Source: Chloroflexota bacterium
GTDB lineage: Bacteria > Chloroflexota > Anaerolineae > Aggregatilineales > UBA2796
Assembly: GCA_017743585.1 (NCBI GenBank)
Contig: JAGHYP010000168.1
Coordinates: forward strand, 1-6,437
DNA length: 6,437 nt
Reading direction: 5' to 3'
Shown: positions 1 to 5,347 of the stretch, one piece after another
Layout of the letters: the number at the start of each line of letters is the position of its first letter
Numbering within the stretch: the stretch's first letter is position 1
Notes under the pieces: generated by a model
Database searches by the model: none
The model's input: only the letters and a program-made list of their open reading frames with translations
What the model was told of the DNA's origin: nothing
Made by a program: the position numbers and the translations under genes

Positions 1-55
1 GCTGCGCCGTTCGATGACGTTCGCCGACTATATGGCAGTCGTCCGGCGCGGCGGC
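1..55 (+). repeat. Exact 55-bp direct repeat, left copy (partner 683-737)
   Basis: The first 55 bases match 683-737 base for base, in the same orientation, and diverge at 56/738. The copy encodes phosphatase residues 77-94 but has no phosphatase sequence after it. Instead it runs directly into the minus-strand mutM fragment. Because the match starts at base 1, its true left boundary cannot be seen. Fifty-five is a common final k-mer size in short-read assemblers, so a contig-end overlap is a serious alternative to a biological duplication. Confidence 0.95.
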
Positions 56-144
56 TCGGGGAAATGCGCGGTCAAGATGGTGCGCCCTAGCAGCGGCGCC
101 CGCAAAACGCGGACGGCTGTCTCAACTTCGGGCAGTTCGGGCAT
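28..144 (-). pseudogene. mutM: mutM/fpg N-terminal fragment, formamidopyrimidine-DNA glycosylase, broken at a junction
   Basis: Reading leftward from ATG 144-142, the product begins MPELPEVETAVRVLRAPLLG and continues RTILTAHFP. This is the hallmark Fpg/MutM N-terminus. In the family, Pro2 becomes the N-terminal catalytic nucleophile after Met removal and Glu3 assists in removing oxidised purines such as 8-oxoguanine during base-excision repair. The start is fixed by this motif and by an AAAGG ribosome-binding site (150-154) 5 nt upstream. Family similarity lasts about 29 codons, to position 58. The frame then enters the 55-bp phosphatase-derived repeat and stops at 28-30, so about 90% of the usual roughly 270-residue protein is absent. 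The gene could be intact in the genome if the join at 55/56 is an assembly error. Identity of the fragment is secure; its status as a pseudogene is not. Confidence 0.8.
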
Positions 145-166
145 GGCAACCTTTCTAGCAGAGCGC

Positions 167-327
167 TCAGTTCGATGGATTGCGCCTTGAGCCTGCATCG
201 GTCAGGCGAGCTGCGGAAACGCTAGCTCGAGATTGCGCAGGCTGGATCGTCAACGCAGGGCTGCGAGCTCACCTGCCGCTCGGCGGGGCAGCGCGCTCAC
301 GAGTGTAGCGCGCACGAGCTCACTCAT
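167..327 (-). pseudogene. Possible decayed LpxL/HtrB-like acyltransferase N-terminal remnant
   Basis: From ATG 327-325 the minus strand reads MSELVRATLVSALPRRAAGE and on to a TGA at 252-250. In the same frame it then continues RSSLRNLELAFPQLA to a second TGA at 204-202. A one-base shift gives RLTDA after the FPQ. The R-N-L-E-L-A-F-P string followed by an L-T-D-A-like tail is the pattern seen near the N-terminus of lipid A/lysophospholipid acyltransferases (HtrB/LpxL family), where it precedes the H-x4-D catalytic motif. No catalytic motif is present, and two stops plus an apparent frameshift interrupt it. It lies just upstream of mutM and reads toward it. The resemblance is short, so this is a tentative call; it could be chance in GC-rich spacer DNA. 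Confidence 0.25.
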
Positions 328-390
328 CTCGATTTTAGCGGCGAGCGCGCTATGGAGATAGGATTATGTAGTAGAAATTCCGCGCAGCGC

Positions 391-413
391 TATAATGCAG
401 CTAAAATGCAGCT
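391..413 (+). promoter_or_regulatory. Candidate -10 box and tandem 11-bp-period repeat upstream of the phosphatase
   Basis: A perfect TATAAT lies at 391-396, about 60 nt upstream of the phosphatase ATG at 456. I see no convincing -35 hexamer at 16-18 nt spacing, so the promoter is only half supported. Overlapping it, AATGCAGCT occurs at 394-402 and again at 405-413. That is a spacing of exactly 11 bp, about one helical turn, as expected for side-by-side protein contacts at or just past the transcription start. Confidence 0.35.
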
Positions 414-455
414 TCACGGCACGTTTTCACAGCACTTTTGAGAGGGTATTTTGCC

Positions 456-977
456 ATGCGCATCCTTGAACATCGTCGGCATAGCATCCGCACTAAGCCA
501 TCGCCGCATTTGAATCAAGATGGCGTCAGCCTTGCGCGGCGCGTCGGCGAGCGCATGGGCAGTTTTGCCTTGGTGGTCACCAGCAGTTTGCCGCGCGCTT
601 ATGAGACCGCAATTGCAATGGGCTACGCTGTGCATGAGCAGCGTGAGCAGCTGGCGCATATGCCCGAGGCGGTTGAGCGCGAGCTGCGCCGTTCGATGAC
701 GTTCGCCGACTATATGGCAGTCGTCCGGCGCGGCGGCGCGGCGGCGCGCTACGCCGCTGAGCAAGCTGCGCTGCTGCGCGAGCTGGTGGAGCGCGTGCGC
801 GACGGCGAGTCAGTGCTGGTCATCTCGCACGGCGCGATCATCGAGCTGAGCGCGGTCGGCGCGCTGCCCGATGCCGATCTGAGCGATTGGAATGGCGAGC
901 TCGGCTATTGCGAAGGCGTGCGCTTGTTTTATGAGCAAGGGGCGTTTGTGCGCGGCGAAGTGTTGCGCGTTCGCTAG
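456..977 (+). CDS. Histidine phosphatase superfamily protein (PGAM/branch-1 type), divergent N-terminal motif
   Basis: This encodes 173 residues, probably a cytosolic phosphohydrolase of the phosphoglycerate-mutase-like superfamily; the substrate cannot be told. Arg8-His9 near the N-terminus (EHRRHS) stand where the family's R-H-G motif carries the phospho-accepting histidine. An L-N-Q-D-G segment follows, as in the family's L-T-x-x-G. TSSLPRAYET (42-51) supplies the conserved Ser and Arg47. VLVISHG (120-126) supplies the second catalytic His125. The expected Gly after the first His is Ser, which is unusual. I chose ATG 456 over an in-frame TTG at 438 because AGAGGG (441-446) sits 9 nt before the ATG. 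The stop shares the tetranucleotide CTAG (974-977) with the stop of the convergent acpS. Codons 77-94 are the segment duplicated at the window's left edge. Confidence 0.88.
   Translation: MRILEHRRHSIRTKPSPHLNQDGVSLARRVGERMGSFALVVTSSLPRAYETAIAMGYAVHEQREQLAHMPEAVERELRRSMTFADYMAVVRRGGAAARYAAEQAALLRELVERVRDGESVLVISHGAIIELSAVGALPDADLSDWNGELGYCEGVRLFYEQGAFVRGEVLRVR
683..737 (+). repeat. Exact 55-bp direct repeat, right copy (inside the phosphatase gene)
   Basis: This is the partner of 1-55. It lies in frame inside an intact phosphatase gene and encodes LRRSMTFADYMAVVRRGG, so it is the native copy. The copy at the window start is the displaced one. Confidence 0.95.
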
Positions 978-1336
978 CCGAGCGCTACGACGAAGGCAAT
1001 CGCGTGCGTCTCAGTGTGGCTCAAACTGACTTCCCACGTGGCGAGCTGCAATTGGCGCGCTAGTGCAGCGGCAGCGCCGTGTAACCTGAGGATCGGCCTG
1101 CCGCGCTCGTCGCAATCTATCTCCAAATCTACCCAGCGCACTTCGCCAATGCCTGTGCCAAGCGCTTTGGCGGCTGCTTCTTTGGCGGCAAAACGCGCGG
1201 CGAGGCGCTGCGGCTGCTCAGCGCAGATTTGGCGCTCGCGAGCGGTGAAGAGACGCGCGCAGAAGCGCTCACCGTGCCGCGCTAAAGCGCGCCGAACGCG
1301 CTCGACTTCGATCATGTCCACGCCGATGCGCAGCAC
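974..1336 (-). CDS. acpS: Holo-[acyl-carrier-protein] synthase
   Basis: This encodes 120 residues, the usual AcpS length. The enzyme transfers the 4'-phosphopantetheine arm of coenzyme A to a serine of apo-acyl carrier protein, activating it for fatty acid synthesis in the cytosol. Family signatures are complete. GVDMIEVERV (5-14) contains the Mg-binding Asp7. RFAAKEAAAKALGTG (48-62) contains the Mg-binding Glu53. WEVSLSHT (101-108) is the C-terminal strand with its conserved Ser-His, followed by AIAFVV. The start is GTG at 1336, giving the standard M-x-x-I-G-V-D opening; an AGCAGG (1341-1346) 4 nt upstream is a weak ribosome-binding site. It begins 9 nt after the stop of the upstream small gene, so the two are almost certainly cotranscribed. 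Confidence 0.96.
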   Translation of the reverse strand: MLRIGVDMIEVERVRRALARHGERFCARLFTARERQICAEQPQRLAARFAAKEAAAKALGTGIGEVRWVDLEIDCDERGRPILRLHGAAAALARQLQLATWEVSLSHTETHAIAFVVALG

Positions 1337-1345
1337 AACGCCTGC

Positions 1346-1672
1346 TCAGGTCAGCAAGAATTCTTCTCCGCGCGGCTTGGGCAGCAGATGCTCTGGAATC
1401 GGCTCGACGCGCGCCTCGACATAGCGGAAGCGCGCTTTGATGCCGCGCTTATCGTTACCTTTTTGCTCGCGCCTCTCGACGAGCGTGATGCGCAAATTCA
1501 GAGTCGGCAAGGTGTAGCGCGTGTGCCACTCGTTGCCGACCGCGACGCGAAAAACATCGAGGCGGCACTTGGGATCGAGGTTGCGCACGTGCCATTTGGC
1601 GCGGTTGAAGCGCATTTTGGCAAGCCGCCTCGCCAACTCCTCTACCCCGTACTGACCCATGATCACAGGCAT
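1346..1672 (-). CDS. Conserved-looking small protein of unknown function, cotranscribed with acpS
   Basis: This encodes 108 residues that I do not recognise. It opens MPVIMGQYGVEELARRLAKM, a short amphipathic helix. A basic segment follows (RFNRAKWHVRNLDPKCRLDV), then probable beta strands (FRVAVGNEW, RYTLPTLNLRITLVE, FRYVEARVE) and a Pro/Lys/Arg-rich tail ending PRGEEFLLT. No signal peptide or membrane segment is seen, so it is probably cytosolic; the basic charge would suit nucleic-acid or phosphate binding, but that is inference. ATG 1672 is preferred because GGAG (1681-1684) lies 8 nt upstream. The frame can be extended to a TTG at 1720, but that start lacks a comparable site. Its stop is 9 nt before acpS. 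Confidence 0.72.
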   Translation of the reverse strand: MPVIMGQYGVEELARRLAKMRFNRAKWHVRNLDPKCRLDVFRVAVGNEWHTRYTLPTLNLRITLVERREQKGNDKRGIKARFRYVEARVEPIPEHLLPKPRGEEFLLT

Positions 1673-1926
1673 CGCCAACGCTCCGTCTCTGTGAGTGCAT
1701 CTCGGAAAGATTCGGCACAATTCTAGCGCGTTCAGCGCGGCATAGCGCGCCTACGCGATCTTTGGTCAGAGCGCGCGTCGAGGACGAGGCGGCTTGGCTC
1801 AGCAGCGCGCAAAGCAGCCGCGCCACCACCTCAGGTGGCTGATAAATCTCATGCGCCAAGACGGAGTCGGAAACCTCAGCCATGAGGCGGCTCGCGAGTA
1901 GCACAGGCGCAAAGGGCGCTCTTCAG

Positions 1927-2007
1927 TGCGGGAGACGGGAGTCGAACCCGTATGAGTTGCCTCCTCAGTTTTTAAGACTGATGCGTATACCATTCCGCCA
2001 CTCCCGC
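1927..2007 (-). tRNA. tRNA-Leu (anticodon UAA)
   Basis: The minus strand folds as a class II tRNA. The acceptor arm GCGGGAG (2007-2001) pairs with CTCCCGC (1934-1928), with discriminator A at 1927. The anticodon stem TCAGT/ACTGA closes a loop CTTAAAA, giving anticodon UAA, which reads UUA and UUG leucine codons. A long variable arm follows, with GAG/CTC pairing as expected for leucine. The T arm is ACGGG-TTCGACT-CCCGT. The 3' CCA is not encoded (the next bases read CTG), so it must be added by nucleotidyltransferase. Confidence 0.95.
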
Positions 2008-2020
2008 GCTTGTACCTTCA

Positions 2021-2049
2021 AGTGTAACCTGAAGCGCGCTTTATGGCAA
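2021..2049 (-). promoter_or_regulatory. Sigma70-type promoter for tRNA-Leu
   Basis: On the minus strand TTGCCA (2049-2044) and TACACT (2026-2021) are separated by exactly 17 nt, matching 5/6 and 4/6 of the consensus -35 and -10 boxes. Transcription would start about 7 nt before the mature tRNA 5' end at 2007, a typical leader length for a single tRNA gene. Confidence 0.55.
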
Positions 2050-2094
2050 TGCCGGAAGAAGTTGATCACGGAGCAAAATGCGCAGGGCGACTTG

Positions 2095-3240
2095 CTAGTT
2101 CAGCTCAGCTTCCTTGACTAGTTCTGGCTGGTGCTGTGTCCCTGTGCTTGGCGCTGGGCTCTCAGGCTGCGGGCGCTTGGTGTAGTGCTTAATCAGAAAC
2201 AGGATCGAGCTGAACATCAGCACAAAAAGCGCGACGTGCGCCGTCCAGACAAAGTTACCGTGTCCGAGGCGCGGGCCGTCTTCGTAAAAGAAGTAGGCCC
2301 ATATGCAGCTGATGCCAAAAATCAACCAAGACATGTTGAGATAGCTATCCTTGCGCGCGTCCATGTAATGCAGGGTATACACAATTAGCGGGAAGGCGAC
2401 TGACAGGAAAAGCTTCGCAAGCGCCTCCGCTAGGCCGATGCCCCAGTGGTTAAGGAAGACTAAAAACCCTATTCTCACAGATGCGATCTGCGGGTTGCCA
2501 TAGGCAGCCAGGTATTGCAAGAGAAGAATGAAAGCCTGTGGCAAAATAACGCCGAGCATCAGGAGTGACCAGTCTACTGGCAAGCGCCTGGCTAGGCGGT
2601 ACACCGCAAGCAAGCTTAGGCCGGGCAATAAAGCAATAGTGTAGCTCGGCTTGCTTAACGACATGGCGAGGACGACCAGCCCAGAGAGAATTGTGAGAAA
2701 GATACGCTGATTTAAGTTCTTGAATGGCTGAGGAACGACTGCACGCAGGGCGATAAGTGAGACAGGGATAGCAAATGCAGAGAGGAGAATTTGAGTTGGA
2801 TTGTGATAAGTTGCATAGTTAAAGTAACCGATGTTGTAAGGCAATTCAGAAAAAAGATAAGCTGGAGTAACTGATAAGAAAGCAACCGTTATAAGCACTA
2901 CAAGCTTACTGGGTAGTATTGTGTTCAATGCAATGGTCAGGAAAATAAAAATCGCGGTTACGACCCTAAATACTACTACAAGCGCAAACGCTGTTTGGTA
3001 GTAAGTAAGTGCGAGAGCATCGCCTAGCAATATGTGAAAGAAATGATATAAAACATGTGGAACTGCCAGCATCTCACCGTCTCTGAGGCTTATCGCAAGA
3101 AGGTGGTGCGTGCCATAGTCCCCAGTACCGGAAATCACAGCAAAGTCATAAAGAGGAGCTAGTAGGGCAACCAGGAGCAATGCAACGACAAGAACAGACA
3201 AACTTATAGGCAGGCGGCGCAACGTCCGTGTATTGTCCAT
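2095..3240 (-). CDS. Multi-pass integral membrane protein, possibly GT-C-like glycosyltransferase; low-GC gene
   Basis: This encodes 381 residues of an inner-membrane protein I cannot name. About ten hydrophobic segments lie near residues 11-31, 86-106, 112-130, 150-168, 180-197, 201-215, 226-246, 272-291, 302-319 and 332-351, with a hydrophilic Pro/Gln/Glu-rich C-terminal tail. The basic N-terminus (TRTLRR) suggests it starts inside. That places the first large loop (32-85), with GDYGTHH (40-46), outside. An acidic residue in that loop is how GT-C polyprenyl-phosphate glycosyltransferases are built, so such a role is possible but unproven. Other conserved-looking patches are YHNPTQ (145-150), SKPSY (196-200) and EDGPRLGHGNFVW (320-332). 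ATG 3240 is chosen because GGAG (3248-3251) lies 7 nt upstream; the in-frame GTG at 3261 lacks one. Its GC is well below its neighbours' and GCGC strings are scarce, suggesting separate origin. Confidence 0.85.
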   Translation of the reverse strand: MDNTRTLRRLPISLSVLVVALLLVALLAPLYDFAVISGTGDYGTHHLLAISLRDGEMLAVPHVLYHFFHILLGDALALTYYQTAFALVVVFRVVTAIFIFLTIALNTILPSKLVVLITVAFLSVTPAYLFSELPYNIGYFNYATYHNPTQILLSAFAIPVSLIALRAVVPQPFKNLNQRIFLTILSGLVVLAMSLSKPSYTIALLPGLSLLAVYRLARRLPVDWSLLMLGVILPQAFILLLQYLAAYGNPQIASVRIGFLVFLNHWGIGLAEALAKLFLSVAFPLIVYTLHYMDARKDSYLNMSWLIFGISCIWAYFFYEDGPRLGHGNFVWTAHVALFVLMFSSILFLIKHYTKRPQPESPAPSTGTQHQPELVKEAELN

Positions 3241-3444
3241 TGAACCACTCCAATCAACCACTCTATCTGCTCGTTGATAAACTTAGGTGTAGGGCTTAAC
3301 CGAGTTACCGGTATTTGTTAAAGTCGAGATCAAGGCACAGTGAGTGTGAGTGCCTATAAGGCAAATTGGGAGTCCAATCGAGCGCCTTGTGCTTGTGGTC
3401 TACCAATCGATCCCTTGACGGATTACAGCGCGACTTATAGCGCG
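3241..3444 (-). other. Low-GC intergenic leader region of the membrane-protein gene
   Basis: These 204 nt separate the GNAT stop from the membrane-protein start and hold no gene. Visible elements are an 8-bp palindrome TACCGGTA (3306-3313); an inverted repeat AGGCAC/GTGCCT (3333-3338 and 3350-3355, 11-nt loop); an ATTGG/CCAAT hairpin (3365-3369 and 3374-3378); a direct repeat CCAATCGA (3374-3381 and 3403-3410); and AGCGCG/CGCGCT (3427-3432 and 3441-3446) across the GNAT stop. None is followed by a T-tract, so no rho-independent terminator is called. I found no good promoter pair. The GGAG ribosome-binding site of the next gene is at 3248-3251. Confidence 0.5.
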
Positions 3445-3909
3445 CTATTGGTCGGCTTTTGAGGCGTTGTGCGCTCGGACTGAGCCGCTGCCATTCCAGA
3501 ACAGCGCATACTTCTCACCAAGCGCAGTGCCAAAGCCGAGCGCTTCAAAGAACTCTGGCGTGGAGGTGACAACCAGCACCTGACGAATGCCTAGCGCTTG
3601 AGCAGTGTCGGTGGCGACCTTGACCAGCGCCGCGCCATAGCCTTTGCCGCGCGCGCGATCCGAGACCGCGAGCGAGCGCAGCTCCGCAATCTTAGGGCTG
3701 TAAACTTCTAGGCAGCACGTGCCGACGATCTCGCCGTCCTCAACAGCGACCCACCACGTCGGCAGCAGCTCGCGAATCTCTTCATCTGTGCGCGGCAACA
3801 GCTTGTCGAGATTCGCGTTGATCAAGCGCTGAATCGCAGGGATATCTTGTTCAGTCGCAAGGCGCACAGCGCTCAGCGCAACTTGATCCGAGCTAGAAAG
3901 CTGTTGCAT
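3445..3909 (-). CDS. GNAT-family N-acetyltransferase (N-acetylglutamate-synthase-like)
   Basis: This encodes 154 residues forming a single GNAT domain, which transfers an acetyl group from acetyl-CoA to an amine in the cytosol. It opens with strand 1 and helix 1 (VRLATEQDIPAIQRLI, 15-30). WWVAVEDGEIVGTCCLEVY (52-70) gives the central strands. ELRSLAVSDRARGKGYGAAL (76-95) is motif A, with the acetyl-CoA pyrophosphate loop R85-x-x-G88-x-G90. VLVVTSTPEFFEALGF (111-126) is motif B. The A-E-L-R-S-L-A-V string and the TPEFFEALGF ending resemble the acetyltransferase domain of ArgA-type N-acetylglutamate synthases, so an arginine-pathway role is plausible but not established. The ATG at 3909 lies 8 nt after the stop of the TPR gene and lacks a clear ribosome-binding site, suggesting translational coupling. 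Confidence 0.9.
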   Translation of the reverse strand: MQQLSSSDQVALSAVRLATEQDIPAIQRLINANLDKLLPRTDEEIRELLPTWWVAVEDGEIVGTCCLEVYSPKIAELRSLAVSDRARGKGYGAALVKVATDTAQALGIRQVLVVTSTPEFFEALGFGTALGEKYALFWNGSGSVRAHNASKADQ

Positions 3910-3917
3910 ATGATGAA

Positions 3918-5261
3918 CTATTGCTGCCAGCTGGCGCGGTAAGCGCGCACATCCGTCTTGCCGCCTTCAAGGTAGCGGCGCACAGCCTCGATGGGCGCTG
4001 TAGCGCGATGTAGGAGGACAGCTGAGTCGGCGCAATCGGTCACAGTCAGTTGAACTGCTCTCACAGAGTCGCTGACGGCTGCCACATGCTCAGCAACAAT
4101 CTCTATCGCCTCATACACGCGATTCTGAAGCGCCCTACCAGCACTGCCGCACACTGTCAAACGGAGGAGATCGCCGTCGCGCTCGGCAGCTGTTCCTTCG
4201 AAGCCGCTCGCTATGAGGTCTTGCTGCGCGTTGCGTAGCGCCTGCGCGACAGGATCGGGCATGAGCACTGGCACTAACACGGCTACCAACAAAATCACGG
4301 CGACGATGCCCAACAAGCCAACGGCCGCCCGAATCAGCGAGCGTCTGTTGGTGTGCCGTTCAGCGGGAGGCGGAGCGTAGGCAGATGCTTCAGACGCAGG
4401 CTCGCCGTAGGCCTCCTCGAGAGCAGTTGGCTCCTCCCTACGGCGCTTGCGTCTGCTGCGCGGCTCCTCTTCCTGCTGCGCAATCTGACCAACGAAAGCC
4501 GGCTCGCTGCTGAAGAGGGCGTCCAGCTCAGCTTCGAGGTTCTGCGCGGCAGGCGGGGGCGACTCGGCGACGCGCTGAGCTTGCTCAGGCGCAGCCGCCT
4601 CGCTGAAAAGCGCATCTACCTCAGCAGCTGGCTCGGCGAAGTCGGGCAGTGGCTCGCTCTCAGCGCCGGCATCGAATGGCGGAAATTGCTCAAGATCGAA
4701 CTCGAAAAGATCGGGCGTTTCGGGGGGCGGCGGCGTGCTCTCCGCGCCGAACAAGGCTTTCAAATCTCGCTCTTCGGCAGGAGAGATCGGTATGTCCATG
4801 CGCGCCTTGCCGCCGAAAAGCGCATCGAGGTCAGCTTCTTGCGCGTCGCCAGCCTGCAGCACTGACCAAGCTGTCACGCCGAAACTTTCTTCAGCCTGCG
4901 GAGGGCGCGCGCTCGGCGGCTCAGCATCAGGCGATTGCGCCAGCAGATCGTCAATGTCGAAATCGCTCATATCAAAAGCAGGCTCAGTAGGTTGCTCAGG
5001 TGCCAAGGCGGGGTACTCTGCGATCAGCTGATCGTAGGCTTCGCGCGCTTCCGCGTAGTCAGGGCGCAGACGCAGCACGTTGCTCAGCGCTTCGGCTGCA
5101 TCGGCAGGCTCGCTGACGGCGTTCGCCATCAGCCACCAAGCATCCGCGTTGTCAGGATTGTCCCTGAGGACGCGCCGCAAAATGGCGATCGCCTCGTCAA
5201 GCCGTTCCTCTTGGATATAGGCGTATGCTTGCTTCAGCTGCTCGCGCGTTTCATCAGCCAT
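3918..5261 (-). CDS. TPR / acidic linker / single-TM protein with five D-L-D-A-L-F-like motifs
   Basis: This encodes 447 residues. Residues 1-85 are TPR-like helices (EQLKQAYAYIQEERLDEAIA, then NPDNADAWWLMANAV and RPDYAEAREAY). Residues 86-300 are a Pro/Glu/Ala-rich, probably disordered linker. It carries a repeated motif: DIDDLL 102-107, DLDALF 144-149, DLKALF 166-171, EVDALF 214-219 and ELDALF 245-250. A basic patch (RSRRKRRR, 268-275) precedes one membrane helix (about 309-333), so the positive-inside rule puts the TPR and linker in the cytoplasm and the last about 110 residues outside. That outer domain has two cysteines (371, 410) that could pair. ATG 5261 is chosen because AGGAAGG (5270-5276) lies 8 nt upstream. 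The longer GTG start at 5309 sits at the predicted transcription start. The specific function is not recognised; TPR modules usually bind proteins. GNAT follows after 8 nt. Confidence 0.88.
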   Translation of the reverse strand: MADETREQLKQAYAYIQEERLDEAIAILRRVLRDNPDNADAWWLMANAVSEPADAAEALSNVLRLRPDYAEAREAYDQLIAEYPALAPEQPTEPAFDMSDFDIDDLLAQSPDAEPPSARPPQAEESFGVTAWSVLQAGDAQEADLDALFGGKARMDIPISPAEERDLKALFGAESTPPPPETPDLFEFDLEQFPPFDAGAESEPLPDFAEPAAEVDALFSEAAAPEQAQRVAESPPPAAQNLEAELDALFSSEPAFVGQIAQQEEEPRSRRKRRREEPTALEEAYGEPASEASAYAPPPAERHTNRRSLIRAAVGLLGIVAVILLVAVLVPVLMPDPVAQALRNAQQDLIASGFEGTAAERDGDLLRLTVCGSAGRALQNRVYEAIEIVAEHVAAVSDSVRAVQLTVTDCADSAVLLHRATAPIEAVRRYLEGGKTDVRAYRASWQQ

Positions 5262-5314
5262 GCGCTGAGCCTTCCTCTCGCGCGGTATTTTGATCGGCGC
5301 CGCATTCACTCGCG

Positions 5315-5343
5315 ATTATAACGCGGCAAGGCGCTTTGCGCAA
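5315..5343 (-). promoter_or_regulatory. Promoter for the TPR-GNAT unit
   Basis: On the minus strand TTGCGC (5343-5338) and a perfect TATAAT (5320-5315) are separated by 17 nt. Predicted initiation near 5308 leaves a leader of about 47 nt carrying the AGGAAGG site before ATG 5261. The -35 box lies just past the stop of the PBP-like gene (5348), so the TPR gene need not depend on read-through from it. Confidence 0.6.
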
Positions 5344-5347
5344 GCTG

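Noticed and set aside
2..190. Plus-strand open frame from the left edge
   Set aside because: It starts with the duplicated phosphatase codons and then reads antisense across mutM. It is a by-product of the junction, not a gene.
1822..1839. Inverted repeat GCCACC-ACCTCA-GGTGGC as a possible terminator of tRNA-Leu
   Set aside because: No T-tract follows on either strand and the stem is only 6 bp, so it does not meet the criteria for a rho-independent terminator.
1735..1904. Minus-strand open frame with protein-like start (MAEVSDSVLAHEIYQPPEVV) upstream of the 108-residue gene
   Set aside because: Neither the GTG at 1904 nor the ATG at 1883 has a ribosome-binding site. The frame continues for over 200 nt into the better-supported 1346-1672 gene, so it is treated as an open but unsupported frame. 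The rest of 1673-1926 shows no gene.
1927..3240. tRNA-Leu as the integration site for the neighbouring low-GC gene
   Set aside because: Islands normally insert at the tRNA 3' end, which here faces left (1927). The low-GC gene lies beyond the 5' end. No integrase and no second copy of the tRNA 3' sequence is visible.
3427..3446. AGCGCG/CGCGCT inverted repeat at the GNAT stop as a terminator
   Set aside because: On the transcribed strand it is followed by GTAATCCG rather than a run of T. GCGC palindromes are very common throughout this window.
4353..4865. Long plus-strand frames opposite the TPR gene
   Set aside because: They are antisense shadows caused by the Ala/Glu/Pro-rich, GC-biased codons of the TPR gene. 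They lack a ribosome-binding site and recognisable domains.
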